Assembly: GCF_019837165.1 (NCBI RefSeq)
Contig: NZ_JAGYHC010000001.1
Coordinates: 3,782,001-3,846,000 of the forward strand
Origin: Virgibacillus sp. NKC19-3
GTDB lineage: Bacteria; Bacillota; Bacilli; Bacillales; Amphibacillaceae
Reading direction: 5' to 3'
Length of the DNA: 64,000 nt
The translations under genes were made by a program, and so were the position numbers. The notes under the pieces are model-generated. The model searched no databases, was not told the origin of the DNA, and saw only the letters and a program-made list of their open reading frames with translations. Below, in pieces: positions 36,186-45,545 of this stretch (its first letter is position 1; every line of letters starts with the position of its first letter).

Positions 36186-37061
36186 TTAATTTCCATTTTT
36201 CATGTCATCAATCTTATCTTGATTGTTATCAATCCATTCCTCTGTTACTTTATCAGGATCCTCTCCACTATCAATTTCGGCTATCATTTGTTCCATATCT
36301 TCCATAGATATGCTCCAGTTGCTTAAAAACTGAAATGCTTCAGGTGCTTTCTCTTCTAATTCTTTATTCGCAATAACATGAATCTCACTCGAATCAAACA
36401 ACCCTTCCTGTTCGGTTGCTTCTTCATTCGTTAGTATTTTTAAATCGAATTTATCAAACATCGAATGCGGACGCCATCCATAAAATAAAACAGGATTCCC
36501 CTCATCCATTTCTCCTTCTGCAGCGGCAAGCATAGCTGCTTCTGATGAATTGATCATTTCAATATCCAGGTCATAAAAATCGATAACTTTTTCCATATCC
36601 TGCATTGCTGGGTCGCCTTCGCCAATGGCCATCATTTCATTATTGACTATATCCTCATTCCCTTTTAAATCTTCAACGTCATTGATATCCTCCATATACG
36701 CAGGAACCACCATTCCGGAATTAGCATCATCATAACTGACAGAGATACTTTCAATGGAATCAGAATACCTTTCAATATATTGTCTTTGTGCTGGAAACCA
36801 CGAATCCATAAATATATCAACATCGCCTTCTGACATGCCGGTATATACACTACCAGTATCGGCATCGATTTCTTCTATGTCATAACCCATGTCTTCTAAA
36901 ATTTTGCCAGCTATTTTCGTTGGTGGAACGGTACTTGTCCAGTCCGTGACGCCAAACGTTAACGTGTTCTCATCACCTTCATCAGAATCACCACTTGATG
37001 AGCAGCCGTATATGACTGTTGATACTAAAATTGCTAGTAGAATAAATCGTATTTTCTTCAT
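36186..37061 (-). CDS. Glycine betaine-type ABC substrate-binding lipoprotein (OpuAC-like), orphan
   Basis: 291-residue extracellular lipoprotein: signal peptide with lipobox VIYGC (Cys at about residue 20), then a Ser/Asp/Glu linker and an OpuAC-type binding domain (LTFGVTDWTSTVPPTKIAGKILEDMGY, VDIFMDSWFPAQ, VLFYGWRPHSMF). The Trp residues typical of the aromatic cage for trimethylammonium groups are present. Many Asp/Glu residues suggest adaptation to high salt. No permease or ATPase gene is adjacent, so it must serve a system encoded elsewhere. It is divergent from gbsR, with operator-like repeats between. Confidence 0.9.
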   Translation of the reverse strand: MKKIRFILLAILVSTVIYGCSSSGDSDEGDENTLTFGVTDWTSTVPPTKIAGKILEDMGYDIEEIDADTGSVYTGMSEGDVDIFMDSWFPAQRQYIERYSDSIESISVSYDDANSGMVVPAYMEDINDVEDLKGNEDIVNNEMMAIGEGDPAMQDMEKVIDFYDLDIEMINSSEAAMLAAAEGEMDEGNPVLFYGWRPHSMFDKFDLKILTNEEATEQEGLFDSSEIHVIANKELEEKAPEAFQFLSNWSISMEDMEQMIAEIDSGEDPDKVTEEWIDNNQDKIDDMKNGN

Positions 37062-37330
37062 TTTACACCTCTCCTAAACATATTAAATATCGCTCATTGT
37101 AAGCTCTTATATTACTGTTATGACATGGTTCAAGAACATTTTATAACCGCTTTTCACCCCTCGCTTATTACCAGCTGGTTTACTATATTTATCGTTCTTC
37201 GTCATATGTTTAAACTCCAGCAAGGTAAAAACACCTCCGTATTGTCTTTTCTTCATTGACGCTTTGTTTAGTATAGAAAAATACCTCTCATATGAAAAGA
37301 AGCATTTAAGCCTGTAAACTTTTAAAAATC

Positions 37331-37357
37331 TATACAATTTATATTGTATAAACTTTA
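37331..37357. promoter_or_regulatory. Candidate GbsR operator
   Basis: Inverted repeat TATACAA-N6-TTGTATA (37331-37350), overlapping TTGTATAAACTTTA (37344-37357), in the 400-bp opuAC-gbsR divergent region. A further TGTAAACTTTTAAA lies at 37313-37326. The rest of the region (37062-37469) holds no gene. Confidence 0.6.
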
Positions 37358-37469
37358 AAAACTATTTTCTTAGATTTCCTTTGATTTCCTCATTCTTAGA
37401 AATGCCTTAGATTTTTTCTTTTCTTTTGGATGTATGTTAATGTAACAGAGAAAGTGAAGGGGGGATTTT

Positions 37470-38066
37470 GTGACAAACACGCGGGAAAATGTTCTGGATC
37501 AACTCAAAGAAGCCGAAGATCAAATATCGGATCGAATTGCAGACAATATGAGCACATTTGGTGTTTCTTCGACAATTGGAAGATTGCTTGGCATTATTTA
37601 TTTAAATCGGGAACCAATGACACTGGATGAGCTTGCAGTCAAAACAGGCATGAGTAAAACAAGAATGAGTCAAGTCATGCGTCAAATGATGGCACTGAAC
37701 ATTGCTGATAAAAAGTTTGTGAAAGGAAGCCGTAAGGAGCATTACACGGTAGAAGATAATTATGTGCAAACATTCATATCATTATTTACGACGAATTGGA
37801 AAGATGTAGTGAGTAAAAATTCCTTACTAGCTAAACGCCTTCAAGACAAAATTGCACACATTGAACAACAGAATGATGGAACTTCTGATAAGCAAGTAGA
37901 AAAGAAAATAAGTGAGTTAAAGCAAGAATTGGATGATTGGGTGGCATATTATGATTGGATCGACCGACTTGTAGACTTTTTTGAAAGTGGAAAAGTTTTC
38001 GATGTTGTTCCTGTAACGCAAGAAAATACTACTTCTGATGATCAGGGAGATGCCAAACATAAGTAG
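37470..38066 (+). CDS. gbsR: GbsR/MarR family transcriptional regulator
   Basis: 198-residue MarR-type regulator of the GbsR/OpcR group: NMSTFGVSSTIGRLLGIIYLNREPMTLDEL, recognition helix TGMSKTRMSQVMRQM, wing KKFVKGSRKEHYTVED, then a C-terminal coiled coil. In B. subtilis GbsR senses choline and represses choline uptake and glycine betaine synthesis. Here gbsA/gbsB are not in the window. The nearby targets suggested by shared motifs are opuAC, gbsR itself and the carnitine transporter. The start is GTG after AAGGGGGG. Confidence 0.88.
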   Translation: MTNTRENVLDQLKEAEDQISDRIADNMSTFGVSSTIGRLLGIIYLNREPMTLDELAVKTGMSKTRMSQVMRQMMALNIADKKFVKGSRKEHYTVEDNYVQTFISLFTTNWKDVVSKNSLLAKRLQDKIAHIEQQNDGTSDKQVEKKISELKQELDDWVAYYDWIDRLVDFFESGKVFDVVPVTQENTTSDDQGDAKHK

Positions 38067-38256
38067 TGAAGGATAGGTATGATCCTATTGCTTGTTACTT
38101 ACAAACACAGTAGGATTAACGTTTTAGAAAAGCACTAACCCGCCTTTCAAAAAGACAAGAAACCAGACGATGTTCCTAATTATGAATGTGCATCGCATCA
38201 ACACAATAGGCTGGTTAGCTCAAGACATATATTGGTGATGTAAAATCGGTAAAAAA

Positions 38257-38296
38257 AAGCTGGTTCAAAAGGCTTAAAACCTCTCAAACCAGCTTT
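38257..38296 (-). terminator. Terminator of the parMR operon
   Basis: On the minus strand, AAGCTGGTT pairs with AACCAGCTT and is followed by eight Ts. Confidence 0.85.
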
Positions 38297-38297
38297 C

Positions 38298-38843
38298 CTA
38301 CTTATTCATATTCGAGAAGAAGTCACCCAAAGGATCGTCATCTTCTTCATCATCTGCTTCCTCTTCTTGTTGTGCGTGGAGGTCGTTCTGCAATGCACCC
38401 AGATCCACATCATCCAATGAAACATCTGAATTCGACGCTGTCTCCTTCTTGTCTCCTTCATCGGCTGCAGCACTTTCCTGCAAATACAACGCCTCATCGA
38501 TATTACTTGTGTTACTATTTAATGAGGCCAGCAGCGTCGTCGCACGCATGGGATCATTTAATAATTGATAGAGAATCGTTCCAATGAGCGCCTCCGAGTG
38601 CTCATGTTTTAACCAGCTTTTCTGCTCCTTTGTAAGCTGTTTCGGCATGGGAATCGTGATCGTTTCCCGTTCTTTCGAATAGGTTTCGTTCACACCCTTT
38701 AAGACATACTGAGCAATTTTGCTGGAAAAGTTTCGTCGCTCTGTTTCTTTTAACTTCTGCAATTGTTTTAAAAGGTAATCCGGCGTATCAGAGGGGACAC
38801 GAAATGTAATAGACTGTCCCCGTTCTATACTATTCTTAGACAT
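38298..38843 (-). CDS. parR: ParR-like adaptor of actin-type segregation system
   Basis: 181-residue protein. The N-terminus looks like a ribbon-helix-helix DNA-binding fold (ERGQSITFRVPSDTPDYLLKQL, then FSSKIAQYVLKGV). The middle is helical and the C-terminal 60 residues are very acidic (EEEADDEEDDDPLGDFF). In ParM systems the adaptor binds centromere repeats with its N-terminus and the actin filament end with its C-terminus; the layout here fits. It begins 9 bp after the parM-like gene on the same strand. The family call rests on context and fold pattern more than on direct similarity. Confidence 0.72.
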   Translation of the reverse strand: MSKNSIERGQSITFRVPSDTPDYLLKQLQKLKETERRNFSSKIAQYVLKGVNETYSKERETITIPMPKQLTKEQKSWLKHEHSEALIGTILYQLLNDPMRATTLLASLNSNTSNIDEALYLQESAAADEGDKKETASNSDVSLDDVDLGALQNDLHAQQEEEADDEEDDDPLGDFFSNMNK

Positions 38844-38852
38844 CCTCTCACC

Positions 38853-40040
38853 CTATTTAGCTTCCGTCGTTGCTTGCTCTTCCTTCACGTTTTCCTTATT
38901 GTCATCTTTACTTGATTTTCGGACAAAATCTGTAATTAACTTATAATACGCATTTGCCATCATCCAGATACTTTCATTTTCATCTTCAAAGAATTCAATA
39001 TTAAAACCATCCATCTTATTGTTTAGCGCTTTGATATAATCCTTCAATACGGTAGATCCCCCACCGACAAAATAGCAAATCTCCGATTGTGAATTTTTCT
39101 GCCAAACATTTCTCAAGAAGCGATATTCCTTTTTCGCAAGTTCCAATAAAATATGATCAGTGATGTCATGGACATTCGTTCTGCTTCCTTTTACCATGAT
39201 ATGATTTCGATCATTTTTCCGGGTGATGATGTCAACAACGTCCCGGCGACTGTCCAATTCCACACCGTGTTTGGAGCGAATTTCTTCCCGGATATCCTCC
39301 AGAGACTCAGAAACTCCCAGGTTAAACCCTTGTGCCTTATCATCATCCACATTACGATTTCGAATGACTGCAATATCTGTTGACAAGCCACCAATATCCT
39401 GGATTAAAATTTGCTTATCAATCAGATCCTTATTTATCACTTTCAGGTCATTATCCATAATTAAGTTCACGTAAGCCGCAAAGCCTTCCGGGTAAACCTT
39501 GACTTCATCAAATTTAATATTTACCTTCTTGCCTTGATATTTTGGTGTTACTAAAAATTCTACTTGATGTACAGAACCCAACAACTGAGAACGATACCCT
39601 ACATCTTTTCCTTCCTTCACTTCACGTAAAGGTAGTCCGGTTCCAAGTGTATAATTCGCATCAATGATGTCTTTTTTTGTTGACTTAAATGCGTCACTTG
39701 TAACAGCATCTAGTGCAATCGATGCGAAAAGCATGACCAGGGTCTGATCCTCTTCCGATTTACTACCACCGGGATCAAGCTCAGTTGAATTACTGCTCTT
39801 GGTTGCTAAATTACCTACACGATAAACTGCATTATTTTCCTCCAGTGCTGGGGAGTGCACTCGAATATGGATATTATCCAGCACATCTTTCTCATCTAAA
39901 TCCTCTATTCCAATTACCGGACGATCCTCCAAATCTGGTGCGATAACGTTAGGTATGTACACTGTATTTTCCATTTTGCCAAAGTTTGCCTTTAGCGCAT
40001 CATTTCCAACATCTACTGCTGCAGTTCTTGGTTTTGTCAT
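38853..40040 (-). CDS. parM: ParM/StbA family actin-like ATPase
   Basis: 395-residue actin-fold protein. Phosphate-1 is AAVDVGNDALKANFG (residues 8-22), phosphate-2 is IQDIGGLSTDIAVI (about 210-223), and the adenosine motif is YFVGGGSTVLKDYI (about 323-336). This matches Alp7A/ParM-type plasmid-segregation filaments; MreB motifs are absent. GAGAGGAG precedes the ATG. It is followed by a ParR-like gene and preceded by TGTTTACA/TGTTTGCA repeats that could be the centromere. Its place among housekeeping genes suggests a chromosomal copy or an integrated plasmid remnant. Confidence 0.88.
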   Translation of the reverse strand: MTKPRTAAVDVGNDALKANFGKMENTVYIPNVIAPDLEDRPVIGIEDLDEKDVLDNIHIRVHSPALEENNAVYRVGNLATKSSNSTELDPGGSKSEEDQTLVMLFASIALDAVTSDAFKSTKKDIIDANYTLGTGLPLREVKEGKDVGYRSQLLGSVHQVEFLVTPKYQGKKVNIKFDEVKVYPEGFAAYVNLIMDNDLKVINKDLIDKQILIQDIGGLSTDIAVIRNRNVDDDKAQGFNLGVSESLEDIREEIRSKHGVELDSRRDVVDIITRKNDRNHIMVKGSRTNVHDITDHILLELAKKEYRFLRNVWQKNSQSEICYFVGGGSTVLKDYIKALNNKMDGFNIEFFEDENESIWMMANAYYKLITDFVRKSSKDDNKENVKEEQATTEAK

Positions 40041-40130
40041 TGTAACATTACTCCTCTCGAAAAATAGTACTATTACTAGGTTAATAGTTTTTCATAAAAT
40101 AATCAATAAAACTTTTTCTGCATTCATTTT

Positions 40131-40257
40131 TGTTTACATGATTACAATTTGCAAACACCTTTAAAACAGCATGTACACATATTTGAACACAAGAAAACTT
40201 TTTTGTATTCTTTTGTAAACATTTTGCATACATGTTTACATTTATGTTTGCAAGCAT
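40131..40257. repeat. Iterated TGTTT(A/G)CA sites, candidate parC centromere
   Basis: Copies in both orientations: TGTTTACAT (40131), TTTGCAAACA (40148), TTTGTAAACA (about 40212), a variant TTTGCATACA (about 40223), TGTTTACAT (about 40233) and TGTTTGCAA (about 40244). They lie in AT-rich DNA directly upstream of parM, where ParR-type adaptors bind and autoregulate. Confidence 0.6.
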
Positions 40258-40324
40258 AAAATTGCCATTATTAACCATATAAAAAAGAGACAAGAGTATC
40301 CACTCTTATCTCCATTCCCCATTT

Positions 40325-42373
40325 TCAAATAACTTCTCGTTCCCAATGTCTGTGTTGGGCAATTGCCTCGGAAAACATAGTCACGAATTTCTGATGATTA
40401 TCATTCATCACAATACCGGCGCTTTTTTGCATATTATTTTCCTTCAGCCATTTCTCCCCATCATGTGTGGCGCCAATTGGTTTATAATGCTTGAAAGCTT
40501 CATTCAAAAATTCAGTCGTATCGTTATGAAATACACTACTTTCGCCACTTCCTCCGACAATATAGAGGGCATCATACAATACCGCGTGCGTCGTTATAAA
40601 CGTGTAATCGACCTTCAAATCCTCCCCATTATCCCCTGTTACAACACCGAGTTTTTCACTTACAACCTCATACACAATGCCTTTTGCCTGCAATCCGTGC
40701 AGAATATCCTTCACTTCCTTGCAACTAAAACCATGATTTAATATAACCCCCACTTTACGGGTTGCCGGTATTTTTGTTGTATTGGCCTGACTAAGAGCTG
40801 GTGATGACTTGGTCACATTGGATCCACCCTTACTTGGCGGCGTTGCTCCAATATTTTTTGCAAATGCAGTAGCTAATTCTAAATCTACATTGCTAAACAT
40901 TTCCACGACCTGCTGCCTAATATTCATGCTTTTCACCTTACCAACTTCAAAGCTAAAGGCATTAATAATATGCTGCTTTTCCGTCTCACTCATGCTATTC
41001 CAAAATAGCTTCGCTTGAGAAAAATGATCCTTAAAACTGGAACTGCGTGCTTGAACCTTTTTGCCCTCCAGTTTTTCCTGGTAATGAACAAATCCGCCCT
41101 CGGCTGCAGTTGATGTGGCTGGTGTATTATTGGCAAGTGAATTATTATGATAAGCAACATTCCCCCTGTTAATCGTCTGCCTACCATAGCCATCACGCTG
41201 ATTATTATGGAACGGACAGATCGGTCGGTTCGTCGGTAATTCATGAAAATTCGGTCCACCCAATCGAATTAGTTGGGTATCCGTATAGGAAAATAGACGC
41301 CCCTGCAGCAAAGGATCGTTGGTAAAATCAATGCCCGGAACAACATTTCCCGGGTGAAACGCTACCTGTTCCGTTTCCGTAAAGAAATTATCCGTATTTC
41401 GATTCAAGGTAAGCTTACCGACAATTTTCAGAGGGACATCTTCCTCTGGCCAAAGTTTCGTAGCATCCAGTATATCGAAGTCAAAAGCAAATTCATCCTT
41501 TTCATCAATGATTTGCACCCCGAGTTCATATTCCGGAAAGTCACCTCGCTCTATCGCATCATACAAATCGCGTCGATTAAAGTCCGGATCTTTGCCAGCC
41601 ACCTTCTGCGCCTCATCCCAGACAAATGAATGAACACCAAGCACTGGAAGCCAATGGAATTTGACAAAATGCGCTTTTCCTTTCTCATTTACAAAACGAA
41701 ATGTATTAATGCCAAATCCTTGCATCATCCGAAAACTGCGCGGTATAGCTCGATCGGACATAAGCCACATGATCTGGTGGGCTGATTCCTGATTGTTGGC
41801 AACCCAATCCCACAGCGTATCATGTGCTGCTGTTGCCTGTGGAATTTCATTATGGGGTTCTGGTTTAATCGCATGAACAACATCCGGGAATTTCATGGCA
41901 TCCTGAATGAAAAAAACAGGCATATTGTTGGCAACTAAATCGTAATTTCCTTCTTCTGTGTAAAACTTTGTCGCAAATCCGCGTACGTCCCTAACAATGT
42001 CCGAAGACCCCTTGGAGCCTACCACGGTAGAAAAACGGGTGAACACAGGGGTTTTTGTCCCTGGTGTTTGCAAAAAGTTAGCTTTCGTATAGGGCTTCAT
42101 GGATTCGTAAAGCTCAAACTCTCCATGTGCCGCAAAACCGCGCGCATGCACAACCCGCTCAGGTATACGTTCATGATCAAAATGCGTCATTTTTTCACGA
42201 AAATGAAAATCCTCCATCAGGCTCGGGCCGCGTTCACCGGCAGTCAAGGAAAACTCATCCTCCGAAATCTTAAGCCCCTGATCCATTGTCATTTTTTTAT
42301 TCAAATCATCAACCTTATACTGTTCCAATTGTGCTTGTTTCTTGTTTTCGCTTCCTTTGTTCGTATCACTCAT
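40325..42373 (-). CDS. katE: Large-subunit (clade 2) catalase
   Basis: 682-residue haem catalase that breaks down hydrogen peroxide in the cytoplasm. The catalytic His is in ERVVHARGFAAHG (about 75), the Asn region in DLVANNMPVFFIQDAMKFPD, and the proximal Tyr in LQGRLFSYTDTQLIRLG. After about residue 510 comes the extra flavodoxin/DJ-1-like domain (KVGVILNHGFSCKEVKDIL, DALYIVGGSGE) that defines the large HPII/KatE class, induced by sigma-B stress in B. subtilis. The start is the ATG after AAAGGGG; an earlier in-frame ATG overlaps this site. It is monocistronic. Confidence 0.94.
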   Translation of the reverse strand: MSDTNKGSENKKQAQLEQYKVDDLNKKMTMDQGLKISEDEFSLTAGERGPSLMEDFHFREKMTHFDHERIPERVVHARGFAAHGEFELYESMKPYTKANFLQTPGTKTPVFTRFSTVVGSKGSSDIVRDVRGFATKFYTEEGNYDLVANNMPVFFIQDAMKFPDVVHAIKPEPHNEIPQATAAHDTLWDWVANNQESAHQIMWLMSDRAIPRSFRMMQGFGINTFRFVNEKGKAHFVKFHWLPVLGVHSFVWDEAQKVAGKDPDFNRRDLYDAIERGDFPEYELGVQIIDEKDEFAFDFDILDATKLWPEEDVPLKIVGKLTLNRNTDNFFTETEQVAFHPGNVVPGIDFTNDPLLQGRLFSYTDTQLIRLGGPNFHELPTNRPICPFHNNQRDGYGRQTINRGNVAYHNNSLANNTPATSTAAEGGFVHYQEKLEGKKVQARSSSFKDHFSQAKLFWNSMSETEKQHIINAFSFEVGKVKSMNIRQQVVEMFSNVDLELATAFAKNIGATPPSKGGSNVTKSSPALSQANTTKIPATRKVGVILNHGFSCKEVKDILHGLQAKGIVYEVVSEKLGVVTGDNGEDLKVDYTFITTHAVLYDALYIVGGSGESSVFHNDTTEFLNEAFKHYKPIGATHDGEKWLKENNMQKSAGIVMNDNHQKFVTMFSEAIAQHRHWEREVI

Positions 42374-42491
42374 AAGTGTTCCCCTTTCCATTGGTAAAAG
42401 CTACATTTCTTAGCCTTTCCCAAAGGGGGGTTCTTATAAGATGTCATTCCCTTTTTTTATACATTATTTCCCTTCGGATCATCTTTCTACA

Positions 42492-44000
42492 TTAATGCTC
42501 CATCTCCACTTCCTTATTCCGTGCCATATACCATTTATAAAATGCACTGGCCCATCCCACTGGTACATCCTTCATTTCTGTGTGCTCAACGGGCTTAGCG
42601 CGATTAACCGTAACTAGAGAGGCTAAGCCTAATTTCTTCTGCAGGATATTTCGTGTTGCTTGAACCTCTATGATCTTGTTCCGTTTGGAAAGAAATAACG
42701 ATGTCGTAAATCCACCGGTTTTGAATTGGACAAATTGATCATTCAATACATAACGCGAATGAACGTAATTTAATATTCGAGAGACCATAATCAGAACTAG
42801 AAGGATAATGGAAATGATCCACCACGACTGCTCCACTCCAAAAAAGTCTGCCTTCGTAAAATATAGAACAGCTGTTACAATGATCCAGAACCAACTTGGC
42901 ATAAGCATGCGTAACCAGAACGTCCTTCTAGGCAGGCGTTCCATCGTTTGGCACACCTGATACGCCGGTAATAACTCCGTAATCATGGCATACGCACGTT
43001 TGACAGGCAGAAAGGGATATAGCGTATTGATTTCTAAGTCATCTTCGCCCATTCCACCAGCACTGGTCAACTTTACCTCTGCCAGCCCGAGCATCCGCTT
43101 CATGAATGATTGCTCCACACTCACTGCCTGAACATTGTCTTTGGTAATCGAAAAATAGCTCTCTTCCAACATACCTTTTGTGATATAAATTTTCTCGCTA
43201 TCCGAAGCAATCTCATACTTGCCGTATCTCAACATCGTCCAAATAACTCCTGCACCAATAGCAAGAAGTACTACGACAAGCAGGAAAAGGCTAATCATCC
43301 ACCAAGAACCTAATATCGAGGAAAAGAACCCTTCTACTTCCCCATCCACACGAAACATTTGCTCTGTTTGAGAAATAAAGGATCCTGCGATTGGAATAAC
43401 AGCGATAAAACTAAACGATGTAAAAGAAGCTTTAAGCGTATCCCTTTTCGTTGGTGTGAAATGGACAGTAACACCTGCTTCGCGTTGCTGTTCGGGATTG
43501 GCCTCTACGCTATCTGATAACACTATCCCAGCGCTATCATTCCCTTCCTCCCCCTGTACTTTTCCTTGAATTCGCTCCTCGATCTGCGTTGCTTCCTTAG
43601 GTGTAAGCACGTCGAAGTTCACCGTACCACCATCACCCTGAATACTCGTTTCAACAGTAAGGGAGGTCATATTGAATAATCGATGAAACACCTTCGTTTT
43701 CCGCTTCACATGTTGAATTTTCGTATAAGGAATGGTCTGCTTTGTCGTCGTAAAAAACTTCCGCTGCAATTGAAGCGATGTCTCATCAAATATATACGTA
43801 CGCGTCAACCATTTAATCGGTATGTACAGAAGCACAAGTCCAAAAATAACAATAAATGCCATTCGTCCGTACGTAATCAGCCAAAAATCCGAATCTCCCT
43901 GAATCACAAATAGGAGAATGATAAAGAAAAAGGAATTCTTGATTAATTCCCAAATGTCATACAGAATCGTAAGCGGATGATGCCGCTTTTCTTCGATCAT
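42492..44000 (-). CDS. ydbT: Bacterial PH-domain membrane protein YdbT
   Basis: 502-residue protein with three bPH2 (DUF304) domains, each following membrane helices: YIFDETSLQLQRKFFTTTKQTIPYTKIQHV, EIASDSEKIYITKGMLEESYFSI and RYVLNDQFVQFKTGGFTTSLFLS. It overlaps ydbS by 4 nt (ATGA). In B. subtilis YdbS and YdbT form a complex linked to resistance against some bacteriocins and sigma-W stress; the biochemical role is unknown. Confidence 0.9.
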   Translation of the reverse strand: MIEEKRHHPLTILYDIWELIKNSFFFIILLFVIQGDSDFWLITYGRMAFIVIFGLVLLYIPIKWLTRTYIFDETSLQLQRKFFTTTKQTIPYTKIQHVKRKTKVFHRLFNMTSLTVETSIQGDGGTVNFDVLTPKEATQIEERIQGKVQGEEGNDSAGIVLSDSVEANPEQQREAGVTVHFTPTKRDTLKASFTSFSFIAVIPIAGSFISQTEQMFRVDGEVEGFFSSILGSWWMISLFLLVVVLLAIGAGVIWTMLRYGKYEIASDSEKIYITKGMLEESYFSITKDNVQAVSVEQSFMKRMLGLAEVKLTSAGGMGEDDLEINTLYPFLPVKRAYAMITELLPAYQVCQTMERLPRRTFWLRMLMPSWFWIIVTAVLYFTKADFFGVEQSWWIISIILLVLIMVSRILNYVHSRYVLNDQFVQFKTGGFTTSLFLSKRNKIIEVQATRNILQKKLGLASLVTVNRAKPVEHTEMKDVPVGWASAFYKWYMARNKEVEMEH

Positions 44001-44491
44001 TCGTCTGCCTCCTTCACCTTCGCATAGCGGGCAATTTGACCCCTTAGTTCCATGGCAATTGGCTTGGGCAATGCCGGAATCACATGCTCACTCCCCATCG
44101 TGTTCACGGTAATGGCGTATAGGTTGTACCTGCGCAACAATGGACCCTGATTGGTAGATACAGATTGGATTTTCGTCATCGGTACCAGCTCATGCTTTTC
44201 TTTCAATGCACCTGATTTTAATTGTAAAAATTCCTCGCTTATCCCATAGCGCCAATGTTTGTAAAGTAAAAAGGCCTTAAAAAAAGACCAAATTGTTCCT
44301 ATAATAGCTAACACGGTTAATCCGATAAAGATCCAGCCTATCCATTCCCTCCAAGACAAATAATAGTCAAGGTAAAATAGGACCCCCAGTATGATAAATC
44401 CAACCATATTCTCTGCTGTTTCCCTGATTAACCAGACCTTAATACTATCTTTCGATAATCGATTCTGTGGTGCTGGAATATCTGTGTACAA
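43997..44491 (-). CDS. ydbS: Bacterial PH-domain membrane protein YdbS
   Basis: 164-residue partner of YdbT. Two membrane helices (MVGFIILGVLFYLDYYL and WIFIGLTVLAIIGTIWSFF) are followed by one bPH2 domain (YGISEEFLQLKSGALKEKHELVPMTKIQSV). The start is TTG, preceded by AGGGTGAT at proper spacing; no better ATG exists. It is first in a two-gene operon. Confidence 0.87.
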   Translation of the reverse strand: MYTDIPAPQNRLSKDSIKVWLIRETAENMVGFIILGVLFYLDYYLSWREWIGWIFIGLTVLAIIGTIWSFFKAFLLYKHWRYGISEEFLQLKSGALKEKHELVPMTKIQSVSTNQGPLLRRYNLYAITVNTMGSEHVIPALPKPIAMELRGQIARYAKVKEADE

Positions 44492-44951
44492 AAGATCACC
44501 CTTTTAGTTTTAACCCAGTCATTTATCTACAATACCTGCTGCAACAATCGTCGTATAAAAGTAATTCGTTTTCCATCACAAATTATCATGCCCCATATTT
44601 AAGTAGGCTGAATATCATTTCCCAGGTAATAATTATTTTTTCATTACTTCTCCTCTATGAATCGTAAAAGATAACACTTTAACAATTTCCTTCCTACCAA
44701 TCTTCTTTTTAGCATTCCTTATTGCTATAGTGCTTCCGACATGTACCCGACCTCCAGATTTGTTATATATGGTTGGGATAAATATAACTAAACATATTAT
44801 CTATTGCAATATTTTTTTATTGATATTCAATAATATTATATTGCTTAACGTTATTATATCATTAACAATAGAAAAGAGATATGTTACCATTGCTATACAG
44901 TTCAATTATACCGATAAACAAATGTGAGCTTAATCAGTAAGGAGTGTACAT
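44492..44951. other. AT-rich intergenic region
   Basis: About 460 bp between the divergent ydbS and DUF2975 genes. It holds GCAATAT and ATATTGC arms enclosing an AT-rich loop near 44802-44840. No gene is supported. Confidence 0.4.
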
Positions 44952-45524
44952 ATGAAATCAAACATTATATTCAAAATAACATCGATACTTTGTTTAGTCC
45001 TTTTCTACCTTGTCCTTTTAACTGGTGTTGTTACAATAATTGAATATGCCTCACGAATTTGGATGCCCGGTAGTGGATTAGCTAGATCTTTTGGAACCTA
45101 TGAACCAATATTCGGCTATATGGATCTCCATTTTTACCAACAACCAGATCTTTACGCGGATAAATCCTTTATATTCCTAGATTTTATTTCCTATGCGGGC
45201 TTATTTTTGTTTGCCCTCCTATTTTTATGGTTTATGTATAAATTATTAAAAAACATCTATGGAAATAGTATTTTTATGTATGAAAATGTCTCTATTCTTT
45301 TCAAACTAGGGATAACCTTTCTTGTGTTGGGGGCTGCTACAACTTTTATGGACGGACTATTATTATCAAAAGCTATCACTGCACTGGATATTTCCAATGC
45401 TTCCATTGCCTTTTCAAATATCGCCTATGTTGATTTTATTATTGTTGGCATTGTCCTTCTCATTATTTCCTCGGCAATGAAAATGGCCGTTAATGCAGTG
45501 GAAGAAAATGAAAAAACAATATAA
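44952..45524 (+). CDS. DUF2975 membrane protein
   Basis: 190-residue protein with four membrane helices: one N-terminal, two central (YAGLFLFALLFLWFMYKLL and FKLGITFLVLGAATTF) and one C-terminal (VDFIIVGIVLLIISSAMKM). The FMYKLLKNIYGNSIFMYENV loop is typical of DUF2975. Such proteins are usually encoded just before a small YozG-like HTH protein, as here (22 bp gap). The function is unknown. AAGGAGTG precedes the ATG. Confidence 0.82.
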   Translation: MKSNIIFKITSILCLVLFYLVLLTGVVTIIEYASRIWMPGSGLARSFGTYEPIFGYMDLHFYQQPDLYADKSFIFLDFISYAGLFLFALLFLWFMYKLLKNIYGNSIFMYENVSILFKLGITFLVLGAATTFMDGLLLSKAITALDISNASIAFSNIAYVDFIIVGIVLLIISSAMKMAVNAVEENEKTI

Positions 45525-45545
45525 ATACGAAGTAGGGATGACAAA

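Noticed and set aside
38200-38240. tRNA-like string GGCTGGTTAGCTCAAG
   Set aside because: Only a short match to the D-arm region; no cloverleaf, T-loop or acceptor stem around it.
38298-40257. Whole window as a plasmid because of parMR
   Set aside because: No replication initiator, mobilisation or transposition genes seen, while core metabolic operons are present. A megaplasmid cannot be excluded from this window alone.
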